From positions 1 through 7,762 of the forward strand of contig JAJZRD010000184.1 in NCBI GenBank assembly GCA_021845945.1: a stretch of DNA of 7,762 nt, in the 5' to 3' direction. Made by a program: the position numbers and the translations under genes. The notes beneath the pieces were generated by a model. The model did not search any database. It was not told the DNA's origin and saw only the letters and a list, made by a program, of their open reading frames with translations. Below, in pieces: positions 1 through 5,510 of this stretch (within the stretch, counting starts at the first letter, position 1; every line of letters begins with the position of its first letter). Source of the DNA: Chloroflexota bacterium. Its GTDB lineage: Bacteria; Chloroflexota; UBA6077.

Positions 1-171
1 TCTTCAACCCTGCCTACAACTGCCTGTTCCTTCAACAACAGGAGCCGCCTGCTGCAGACCACCTATCCCCTACCCCCAAGGCCGTTCCCCCCGCTATTTC
101 CGCAATGGTTCATACACTACCGGAGCCGCCGTCCCAAGGCTGACAAGACCCTTGGCTCGCGATCCGGCTTC
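1..171. other. Left-edge stretch without a recognisable gene
   Basis: I see no gene I can name here. Frame 3 of the plus strand is open from the window edge to a TGA at 141-143 (46 codons, many Pro and Ala). It could be the tail of a gene that starts outside the window, and a small inverted repeat (CCAAGG at 134-139 with CCTTGG at 150-155) brackets that stop. The composition is low-complexity and no family is recognisable, so this is a possibility only. Together with 279-388 this forms a long non-coding flank. In that second part the only structure I find is a loose inverted repeat, GGGGCACC at 310-317 with GGTGCCCC at 369-376, around a purine-rich tract. Confidence 0.3.
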
Positions 172-278
172 GCCCTGGACTCAAGTCCAGGGCTGAGAGA
201 GCAAAGTCCGCTAAAGCGGACTGGGCCCAGCCCCTTCAGTGGGCTTCGCTCTCTCAGCCCGCCCCTTTAGTGGCGGGC
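172..278. repeat. Compound palindrome: two inverted copies of a double-hairpin unit
   Basis: The element is concentric around position 225. At its centre is the perfect palindrome CTGGGCCCAG (221-230). A 13-bp perfect inverted repeat, GGGCTGAGAGAGC (190-202) and GCTCTCTCAGCCC (248-260), flanks it. Four hairpins lie at 172-193, 205-222, 229-245 and 257-278. Read outward from the centre, positions 225 down to 172 on the minus strand and 226 to 278 on the plus strand align as two copies of one 53-54 nt unit with a single gap. In every hairpin the loop fits CTTNAG (CTTTAG, CTTCAG, CTTGAG, CTTTAG), while the stems differ in sequence and still pair, with one bulge and one mismatch in the plus-strand copy. 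This resembles a REP/BIME-type dispersed palindromic repeat. Copies elsewhere in the genome cannot be tested here. Confidence 0.8.
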
Positions 279-388
279 GAGGGTCGAGTGCGGCCTTGCT
301 CACTTTGGTGGGGCACCAGGGAGAGGAGGAGAGGGGGAAGATCCTATCTCCCGCAGGGCGTGGGGTTTGGTGCCCCCGCCGATGGGGA

Positions 389-427
389 GAAAACGCAAAC
401 CGGGGAAGCCTTTTCGGCTTCCCCGGT
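389..427 (-). terminator. Rho-independent terminator of the ferredoxin gene
   Basis: A perfect 12-bp stem (ACCGGGGAAGCC at 399-410 with GGCTTCCCCGGT at 416-427) closes a 5-nt loop. Read on the minus strand it is followed by TTGCGTTTTC, an interrupted T tract. It lies about 90 nt beyond the ferredoxin stop codon in the same orientation, so it most likely ends that transcript. On the plus strand the hairpin is not followed by a comparable T run. Confidence 0.8.
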
Positions 428-519
428 CGGTTGTCGCTCAGTCGCGGCGAGAGGGTGGCCGGCGTGTCCCGTCCCTTCCGCGACTGGGTACTCGGCTATC
501 CCGCCTGGGCTGCTCGGTG

Positions 520-708
520 TTACCCCTTGATGCAGGCGTCGACCGGGCAGACGGAGGCGCACTGCTGGGTGTCGTAGGACCCTTCGCACTCCTTGCACTT
601 GCCGCCGTCGATCTCGTAGAACTCCGCGCCCTGGTTAATCGCCTCGTTCGGGCACACCGACTCGCAAGCGCCGCAGCTGATGCAATCCTCGGTGATCTTA
701 AAGGCCAT
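520..708 (-). CDS. 2[4Fe-4S] ferredoxin, Chromatium (Alvin)-like
   Basis: This is a 62-residue low-potential electron carrier of the cytoplasm that binds two [4Fe-4S] clusters. The first motif is classical: C9, C12, C15 and C19 followed by Pro20. The second is C38, C41, then eight residues, C50, and C54 followed by Pro55. The long gap between the second and third Cys of this motif is the hallmark of Chromatium/Azotobacter-type ferredoxins rather than clostridial ones. The C-terminal helical extension of those proteins is largely missing, and an extra Cys59 sits near the end. The ATG at 708 follows AGGAGG (complement of 719-724) at a 10-nt spacing, which fixes the start. The gene appears monocistronic, with its own promoter and terminator, and is divergent from the alcohol dehydrogenase. 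Its redox partner cannot be inferred from this window. Confidence 0.95.
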   Translation of the reverse strand: MAFKITEDCISCGACESVCPNEAINQGAEFYEIDGGKCKECEGSYDTQQCASVCPVDACIKG

Positions 709-885
709 CCGACCCTCTCCTCCTACCTACTGTCTGTTTCTCTTCCCCGCTGGATCCGCCTCGGAGCGGTCCGGCCAATCCCCGCGCAGATCGGCGCTCC
801 AGCCGGGTCCGTTCCAGAAAGCCAACTCGACGCGCCTCCCCCGAGCCTCCTTCCCGACCCGGATTCAGCGCCTTGAGTGCCAGCC

Positions 886-914
886 ATGATAATCACAGAT
901 CTTTCCCGCGTCAA
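886..914 (-). promoter_or_regulatory. Sigma70-like promoter for the ferredoxin gene
   Basis: On the minus strand, TTGACG (complement of 909-914) and TATCAT (complement of 886-891) are separated by exactly 17 bp. Each differs from the sigma70 consensus at one position. Transcription would start near 879, leaving a 5' leader of about 170 nt before the ferredoxin ATG. I see no other comparable promoter nearer the gene. Confidence 0.65.
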
Positions 915-1004
915 CAAGAGGACCGGGCGATCGGGCGGCCGCACCGGGGATAACCCTCGACGCTACACTCTCTGCTGTTTAGGCGTGCACCCGGATGCCT
1001 TTCG

Positions 1005-1013
1005 TGCTATCTT
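1005..1013 (+). promoter_or_regulatory. Possible extended -10 element for the alcohol dehydrogenase gene
   Basis: TG, one base, then TATCTT matches the extended -10 pattern and lies about 50 bp before the ATG at 1062. I see no good -35 hexamer at the expected distance, so this is only a candidate. It is the most promoter-like sequence on the plus strand between 709 and 1061. Confidence 0.3.
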
Positions 1014-1061
1014 GTTACGGTTTCAGCTACAACCATCTCGACGGAGAGAGAGGAGGATGTA

Positions 1062-2333
1062 ATGGCAGACATTGAGAGAGCCCGCCAACTGATGCGCGAG
1101 TTTCAAGGCGACAAGTACGTCTTCGGCTCCGGCGTCCTGGGCCAGGTCGGCAAGCTTGCCGCTGAGCTGGGCAAGCGGGCCGCCTTCGTTTACGACGTCT
1201 TCCCCGGCAACGACCTGTTCGTCAACAGGATCAAGGACTCCCTGGCCTCGGCCGGCGTCCAGGTGGCGGCGGGGATCGAGGGTGCTAGGCCCAATGCGCC
1301 CCGGGAGGACCTCCAGCGGATCACTGGCGAGCTGAAGGCCGCGAACCCCAACGTCATCGTGGTGATGGGCGGCGGCAGCACCATCGACGCCGTCAAGTCG
1401 GCTGAGGTTCTGCGCACCCTCGGCGGCGCCATCACCGACTACTTCGGCACCGGCGAGGTCTCCAAGAAGCTGAAGGAAACGGGCAAGACCCTGACTCCGG
1501 TCGTGGCCATCCAGGCTGCCGCCAGCACGGGTGCCCACCTGACCAAGTACTCCAACATCACCGACGTCGCGTCGGGCCAGAAGAAGCTGGTGGTGGATCC
1601 GGCCATCGTCCCCACCCGCGCCATCTTCGACTACGACATGACCCGCTCAATGCCCCCCGGCTTCACCGCCGACGGCGCCCTGGACGGCGTGTCCCACTGC
1701 CTGGAAGTGCTCTTCGACTCCATGGGCAAGCCCTACCATCAGAAGATGATAGAGGTGGCCCAGGTCGGCATCAGCCTGGTGGTGGAGTATCTCGAGCGGG
1801 CCATGAAGGACGGCAGCGACATGGAGGCCCGGACTGCCCTGGGTCTGGCCACCGACCTGGGCGGCTACGCCATCATGCTGGGCGGCACCAACGGCGCCCA
1901 CCTGACCAGCTTCTCCCTGGTGGACATCCTGAGCCACGGCCGAGCCTGCTACATAATGAACCCCTACTACGCCGTCTTCTTCGCGCCGGCCGCTGAGGAG
2001 CCGCTCCGGATGGTTGGCAGGATCTTCAAGGAGGCCGGTTTCACCTCCGCCAACGTGGACCGGCTGCGGGGTCGCGACCTCGGCATGGCCGTCGCGGAGG
2101 CGATGATCGCCCTGGGCCAGAAGATCGGCTTCCCCACCAGCCTGGGCGAGGTGAAGGGGTTCACCGACGAGCACATCCGGCGAGCCCTGGCAGCGGCCAA
2201 GGATCCGTCCCTGAAGATGAAGCTGGAGAACATGCCGGTGCCGATGACCGCCGAGATGGTGGACGAGTACATGGCCCCCATCCTGGAGGCCGCCAAGACC
2301 GGCAACCTGAGCCTCATCAAGAACGTAGCCTGA
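1062..2333 (+). CDS. Iron-containing alcohol dehydrogenase (group III)
   Basis: This 423-residue protein belongs to the iron-dependent NAD(P) alcohol dehydrogenase family, cytosolic enzymes that interconvert alcohols or hydroxy acids with aldehydes, ketones or oxo acids. The nucleotide-binding motif GGGST is at residues 103-107. Likely metal ligands are D208 and H212 (a D-x3-H motif), then H280 and H292, the last within SHG. The length is slightly above the usual 380-400. The two distal histidines are 12 residues apart, whereas FucO-type members as I recall them have 14, so the ligand assignment of H280 is inferred. The sequence runs divergently from FucO and AdhE, and I cannot name the substrate. 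The start is supported by AGGAGG at 1051-1056, five nt before the ATG. It appears to stand alone: a 194-bp gap containing a repeat separates it from pspA. Confidence 0.92.
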   Translation: MADIERARQLMREFQGDKYVFGSGVLGQVGKLAAELGKRAAFVYDVFPGNDLFVNRIKDSLASAGVQVAAGIEGARPNAPREDLQRITGELKAANPNVIVVMGGGSTIDAVKSAEVLRTLGGAITDYFGTGEVSKKLKETGKTLTPVVAIQAAASTGAHLTKYSNITDVASGQKKLVVDPAIVPTRAIFDYDMTRSMPPGFTADGALDGVSHCLEVLFDSMGKPYHQKMIEVAQVGISLVVEYLERAMKDGSDMEARTALGLATDLGGYAIMLGGTNGAHLTSFSLVDILSHGRACYIMNPYYAVFFAPAAEEPLRMVGRIFKEAGFTSANVDRLRGRDLGMAVAEAMIALGQKIGFPTSLGEVKGFTDEHIRRALAAAKDPSLKMKLENMPVPMTAEMVDEYMAPILEAAKTGNLSLIKNVA

Positions 2334-2370
2334 CCCCTTGCCTCGCGCCTCAGGCCTCACCCTGCACTTC

Positions 2371-2440
2371 GGGAGGGCGAGGCTCCTGCCGAGCCGCCTT
2401 ACGAGGTAGACACGTGGCTCGCCGGGAGGCTCGCCCTCCC
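2371..2440. repeat. Imperfect inverted-repeat element between the dehydrogenase and pspA
   Basis: Two arms of about 25 bp, 2371-2395 and 2416-2440, face each other across a 20-nt loop. The outer 11 bp pair perfectly (GGGAGGGCGAG with CTCGCCCTCCC) and the inner part pairs imperfectly. The left arm also contains its own small hairpin, GGCTC-CTGCC-GAGCC. The sequence type resembles GC-rich dispersed intergenic repeats that I recall from large bacterial genomes such as planctomycetes, but I cannot confirm other copies. It could also help end transcription from the dehydrogenase gene, although no T tract follows. Confidence 0.7.
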
Positions 2441-2527
2441 ATTGTCTGCCCATGCCGATGGCGCCCACCTTGGGCACGAAAGCTGCCTCCCTGCACCCTC
2501 TCTACGTCACGGAAGGGGGAAGTGAGC

Positions 2528-3277
2528 ATGGGACTGATTTCGCGGATGTCCACCGTTATCAAGTCCAAGGTGAACGACCTGCTGAACCGGGCCGAGGACC
2601 CACGGCAGACCATGGACTACGCCTATCAGAAGCAGCTGGAGCACCTCCAGGACGTTCGGCGGGGGATCGTCGAGGTGGTCGCCGCCCGGCGCCGCCTCGA
2701 GCTGCAGGAAGCACAGCTGAAGCAGAACACCAGCCAGCTGGACGACCAGGCCCGCAGGGCGCTGAGCGCCGATCGGGAGGACCTGGCCCGCATGGCGCTG
2801 CAGCGAAAACAGGCGGCCCTCCAGCAGATCCAGGGGCTGGACCCACAGATCGCCGACCTCGAGGGGCAGCAGGAGAAGCTGACCGAGACCGAGCAGCGGC
2901 TAACCGCCAAGGTCGAGGCCTTCCGAACCCAGAAGGAGGTCATCAAGGCCCAGTACTCGGCCGCCGAGGCCCAGGTGAGGATCGGGGAATCCCTCACGGG
3001 GCTCTCCGAGGAGATGGCCGACGTCGGCATGGCCGTGGATCGGGCTCAGGAGAAGACCCAGCAACTCCAGGCTCGAGCCGGGGCCATCGACGAGCTGGTG
3101 ACGGCGGGAACCCTCGAGGAGATCGCGGCGCCCAGCGACACCGTCGAGCGGGAGCTGGCCCAGATCAGCGCCGGCCAGAACGTCGACCGGGAGCTGCAGC
3201 AGATGAAGCAGCAGATGGGCCTGCCTCAGCCCCCTCGGTCCGGTGAGCAGCCAAAGCAGTTGAAGGAGGGGCAATGA
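2528..3277 (+). CDS. pspA: PspA/IM30 family envelope-stress protein
   Basis: This is a 249-residue phage-shock-protein A homologue, a peripheral inner-membrane protein of the ESCRT-III superfamily that polymerises on stressed membranes and stabilises them. The N-terminus (residues 1-25) is the expected amphipathic helix with the typical MGLISRM opening. It is followed by long heptad-rich helices to about residue 200 (coiled coil, rich in Gln, Glu, Arg and Ala) with no membrane segment. The last 19 residues (231-249) form a Pro- and Gln-rich tail containing GLPQPP. The frame is open further upstream, but that sequence runs through the 2371-2440 repeat and does not look like PspA. The ATG at 2528 follows AAGGGGG at 2513-2519. 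The stop overlaps the pspAA start by four bases (ATGA), indicating translational coupling. I see no clear promoter in the gap upstream. Confidence 0.95.
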   Translation: MGLISRMSTVIKSKVNDLLNRAEDPRQTMDYAYQKQLEHLQDVRRGIVEVVAARRRLELQEAQLKQNTSQLDDQARRALSADREDLARMALQRKQAALQQIQGLDPQIADLEGQQEKLTETEQRLTAKVEAFRTQKEVIKAQYSAAEAQVRIGESLTGLSEEMADVGMAVDRAQEKTQQLQARAGAIDELVTAGTLEEIAAPSDTVERELAQISAGQNVDRELQQMKQQMGLPQPPRSGEQPKQLKEGQ

Positions 3278-3549
3278 TCGTCCGGATCGCCACCGAGGGA
3301 CAGTATCGGGTCGATAGCGGGGCACTGGACAGGATCCACGACCTCGACGACCGGCTGATGGCGGCGACGGCCAACGACGACGAGGCCGAGTTCCATCGAC
3401 TGCTGCACGAGCTGGCCGACGTGGTTCGAGGCCAGGGGCAGCGGGTGCCTGCCCAGGAGATCGTGGAATCGGACCTGGTGGTGCCACCGCCCGATACCTC
3501 CATTCAGGAGGCCAGAAAGCTTTTCGAGGCGGGGGAGCGAGCGATGTAG
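3274..3549 (+). CDS. pspAA: PspA-associated protein PspAA
   Basis: This 91-residue acidic protein opens with MIVRI, then EGQYRVD, followed by a helical LDDRLMAA segment, and later has SDLVVPPPD at about residues 66-74. This pattern matches PspAA, the small soluble partner encoded next to pspA in Actinobacteria, Chloroflexi and some archaea. Its molecular role is unsettled. Guilt by association places it in the Psp membrane-stress response. AGGAGG at 3264-3269, inside the pspA end, lies four nt before the ATG, so the pair should be co-translated. No signal peptide or membrane segment is seen. The gene ends just before a hairpin array. Confidence 0.9.
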   Translation: MIVRIATEGQYRVDSGALDRIHDLDDRLMAATANDDEAEFHRLLHELADVVRGQGQRVPAQEIVESDLVVPPPDTSIQEARKLFEAGERAM

Positions 3550-3585
3550 GCGACAGGAGGGGCAGGCGGGCTATGGCGCATCGCT

Positions 3586-3792
3586 TCTCCTAAAAGGAGA
3601 GGTCGCCGGGGATTGCGTACCGCCTCTCCCCCTGGGAGAGGCCGACCGAGCGAAGCGAGGGCGGGTGAGGGCTGATTCGACGCTGCCGGCTGAGCCCTCA
3701 CCCTGACCCTCTCCCAGAGGGAGAGGGAATGTAGCCCTCACCCTGTGGACCTGCCCTCTGGCCGGTCCACGCCTCTCGCAGAGGGAAAGGGG
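3586..3792. repeat. REP-like hairpin array between converging gene pairs
   Basis: Several related hairpins follow each other. TCTCCT-AAA-AGGAGA is at 3586-3600. A 9-bp stem, GCCTCTCCC with GGGAGAGGC, is at 3622-3642. A second 9-bp stem, CCCTCTCCC with GGGAGAGGG, is at 3707-3727. An 11-bp inverted repeat, GGGTGAGGGCT (3663-3673) with AGCCCTCACCC (3693-3703), joins the two 9-bp hairpins head to head, as in a BIME. AGCCCTCACCCTG recurs in direct orientation at 3733-3745, followed by a decayed copy of the hairpin unit at 3773-3790. A 7-bp stem, GTGGACC with GGTCCAC, is at 3745-3770. CCCTCACCC/CCCTCTCCC repeats of this kind are widespread intergenic elements. Here the array lies where pspAA (plus) and pspAB (minus) converge, and may serve as a bidirectional terminator. 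Confidence 0.85.
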
Positions 3793-3802
3793 AGAAGACG
3801 GG

Positions 3803-4372
3803 CTACAGCGGGATCCCCCACAGGGCGTACCACCGCTCCAGCTCTTGCTCCATCGGGAGCTCCTTCTCCATGGCGGCCTTCAGCCGGAGCTCCAAGGCGT
3901 TGTCCCGATCGTGGGACTCGCCGCGCGGCACGAAGGCGTAGAAGCTGCCCCGCTTGTAGTTGTAGACCCAGTAGACCGGCTCGCCGTGGTCCAGGAACTT
4001 GAAGACGGCCGCCAGCAGCTGGTCGGCGAAGCCCCGATCCTGCAGGTTCAGACTGACCAGGTGGATGGTGGAGACCAACTCCTGGAAGTCTGGGTCCTGC
4101 AGCGTCACCCACTGAAAACCGAAGCTATCGGTCTCCGTGTGGATGGTGGCCCCCGTCTCCTGCCCGCTGATCCGCAGTATCCCCTCCAGCTCCGTTTCAA
4201 GCGCCTCGAACTGGGACGAGTCGATCGGCCGAAAGGTGACGCCGGCGCGACCACCGGGGGTCAGCTGCAGGTCCGCCGTGAGGGTAAGGTAGGCGGTGGA
4301 AATGGCGAACAGCCGGTCAAGCTGCGAAGGGACGGGACGCGTCCGCCCCAGAAGAATGTCCAGGATTCTCAA
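3803..4372 (-). CDS. pspAB: PspA-associated protein PspAB
   Basis: This 189-residue soluble protein is recognisable from its opening, RILDILLGRTRPVPSQLD, which matches the FLDxLLGRTKPxxxxLD start of PspAB in Actinobacteria. An acidic central part is followed by FADQLLAAVFKF and by VYNYKRGSFYAFVP near residues 140-153. The family occurs beside htpX and in Psp loci, and its biochemical role is unknown. The likely start is TTG at 4372. It overlaps the htpX stop (TTGA), is preceded by GGAGGG inside the htpX end, and coincides exactly with the conserved family N-terminus. The same frame stays open upstream to 4669, but that part is a shadow of htpX. Co-translation with htpX is expected. The stop lies beside the REP-like array. 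Confidence 0.88.
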   Translation of the reverse strand: MRILDILLGRTRPVPSQLDRLFAISTAYLTLTADLQLTPGGRAGVTFRPIDSSQFEALETELEGILRISGQETGATIHTETDSFGFQWVTLQDPDFQELVSTIHLVSLNLQDRGFADQLLAAVFKFLDHGEPVYWVYNYKRGSFYAFVPRGESHDRDNALELRLKAAMEKELPMEQELERWYALWGIPL

Positions 4373-5265
4373 CGACCCTCCATCTCCTGTTGCATGCGCT
4401 CGAGCCGGGCCAGCCGGTGCTCCAGCGAGGGGTGGGTGGAGAACAGCTCCATCACGGAACCGCCCGTGATGGCCGGAAAGATGAAGAAAGCGTTCATCCC
4501 CTCCACCTCCCGCAGGTCCCGCTGGGGGATCCGCTGCATGGTGCCGCTGATCTTCAGCAGGGCCGAGCCCAGCTGAGAGGGCGCTCCGGTGATGATGGCG
4601 GAGCCCCGATCGGCGGCATACTCCCGGTATCGAGACAGTACCCGAATCAGGAAGAAGCTGATCAGCCACACCAGTAGCGACGCCAGGTAGACCAGGGCGA
4701 AGGCCGAAGCGCCGCCGTCCCGCCGCCGTCCGCCATAGAAGCCCATGAAGGCGAAGTTGCGCATGACGAAGAAGGCGACGGTGGAGAGGAAGCTGGCAAT
4801 GGTGATCACCGTCATGTCCCGGTTCTTCACGTGGGTCAGCTCGTGAGCCAGCACAGCCTCCAGCTCGGGGGGATCCAGCCGCTCCATCAGCCCCCTGGTC
4901 ACCGCCACCACCGAGTTCCGCTGGTTTCGACCCGTGGCCAGGGCGTTGGGCACCTCGCTGTCTACGATCGCCACCTTCGGCTTGGGCAGGTCGGCTAGGG
5001 CCACCAGTCGATCCACCGTGCCGTGCAGCTCAGGCGCCTCCTCGGGCGATACTATCCGAGCTCCCAGAGACCAGAGCACCAGTCGGTCGGAGTAGAAGTA
5101 CTGCACCAGCAGCAGGACGCCGCCCACCACGGCGATGGTGATGTAGCCCGCCCCGGCCCAGAAGAGGATGGCCAGGAAGCCCAGGTAGACGGCGAAGAGA
5201 AGGAACATGGTGACGAACATCCGCACCGTCAAGCCCGTATCCCTGCCGTACCACCTCGTACGCAT
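4369..5265 (-). CDS. htpX: HtpX-like M48 zinc metalloprotease
   Basis: This is an integral-membrane zinc endopeptidase of about 298 residues that degrades misfolded membrane proteins, with its active site facing the cytoplasm. The zinc site is HELTH at 141-145 (E142 catalytic), with E215 of REYAAD as the third ligand. Four hydrophobic segments are visible at about 17-36, 40-57, 151-168 and 189-208, as in HtpX. The STHPSLEHR motif near the C-terminus is also typical. Two starts are possible. An ATG at 5313 would add 16 poorly conserved residues and has GAGGG only two nt upstream. The ATG at 5265 begins at the usual family start but lacks a strong Shine-Dalgarno site. I prefer 5265. The downstream pspAB is coupled through a TTGA overlap. 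No clear promoter is seen on this strand upstream. Confidence 0.93.
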   Translation of the reverse strand: MRTRWYGRDTGLTVRMFVTMFLLFAVYLGFLAILFWAGAGYITIAVVGGVLLLVQYFYSDRLVLWSLGARIVSPEEAPELHGTVDRLVALADLPKPKVAIVDSEVPNALATGRNQRNSVVAVTRGLMERLDPPELEAVLAHELTHVKNRDMTVITIASFLSTVAFFVMRNFAFMGFYGGRRRDGGASAFALVYLASLLVWLISFFLIRVLSRYREYAADRGSAIITGAPSQLGSALLKISGTMQRIPQRDLREVEGMNAFFIFPAITGGSVMELFSTHPSLEHRLARLERMQQEMEGR

Positions 5266-5441
5266 CTTCGTCGCCCCCGACAGCCCATTCCCGTCGTGAA
5301 TGCCGGCCTCCATGGCCCTCTACTGGTCGTGGAGTCATCTCATCCCCCGACCCGCGGACCGGCCCGACCGTGGACGGACCGAGGATCGCAAGATCCGCAC
5401 CCCTCCCCGCCCCCAGACCAGAGCCATCCACCCCACTCCGG

Positions 5442-5470
5442 TTGACAGCAACCCGCGCACGGGGTATACC
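5442..5470 (+). promoter_or_regulatory. Sigma70-like promoter of the Cdc48-like gene
   Basis: A perfect -35 hexamer TTGACA (5442-5447) is followed after exactly 17 bp by TATACC (5465-5470), a four-of-six match to the -10 consensus. Transcription would start near 5477, about 34 nt before the GTG at 5511. The promoter lies inside the longest open frame of the gene and so argues against the upstream ATG at 5370 as the start. Confidence 0.6.
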
Positions 5471-5477
5471 TGTATAC
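5464..5477. promoter_or_regulatory. Candidate operator: GTATAC-CT-GTATAC dyad over the -10 region
   Basis: Two GTATAC palindromes two bases apart form a 14-bp dyad that covers the -10 hexamer and the probable transcription start of the Cdc48-like gene. A repressor bound here would block initiation. The pattern is reminiscent of GntR-family operators, but the regulator is not encoded in the window, so its identity is a guess. Confidence 0.45.
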
Positions 5478-5498
5478 AATGTTCCAACTTCTGCTTCC

Positions 5499-5504
5499 AG
5501 GAGG
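5499..5504 (+). promoter_or_regulatory. Shine-Dalgarno site that fixes the Cdc48-like start
   Basis: AGGAGG lies six nt before the GTG at 5511, the in-frame start codon directly ahead of the conserved N domain. No comparable site precedes the upstream in-frame ATG at 5370. Confidence 0.75.
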
Positions 5505-5510
5505 CTGGTC

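Noticed and set aside
367..876. Plus-strand open frame of 169 codons across the ferredoxin region
   Set aside because: It is antisense to the ferredoxin and its leader, crosses the terminator hairpin and resembles no protein family.
723..944. Small minus-strand frame in the ferredoxin leader as an upstream gene
   Set aside because: Its start lies upstream of the predicted transcription start, and its Gly/Arg/Ser-rich product resembles nothing known.
1647..2477. Minus-strand open frame of 276 codons opposite the alcohol dehydrogenase
   Set aside because: It is a shadow of the coding strand with the same His/Gly/Val-rich composition and runs into the repeat at 2371-2440.
2414..2527. N-terminal extension of pspA from an upstream ATG
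   Set aside because: The extra 38 codons come from the intergenic repeat and are Pro/Arg/Cys-rich, and the PspA amphipathic N-terminus begins at 2528 behind a ribosome-binding site.
3586..3792. Repeated hairpins that might suggest a CRISPR array
   Set aside because: The units are palindromic, differ in length and orientation, and have no regular spacers; no cas gene is present.
4373..4669. Extension of pspAB upstream to an ATG at 4669
   Set aside because: This would overlap almost 300 bases of htpX in another frame; the family N-terminus begins at the TTG at 4372.
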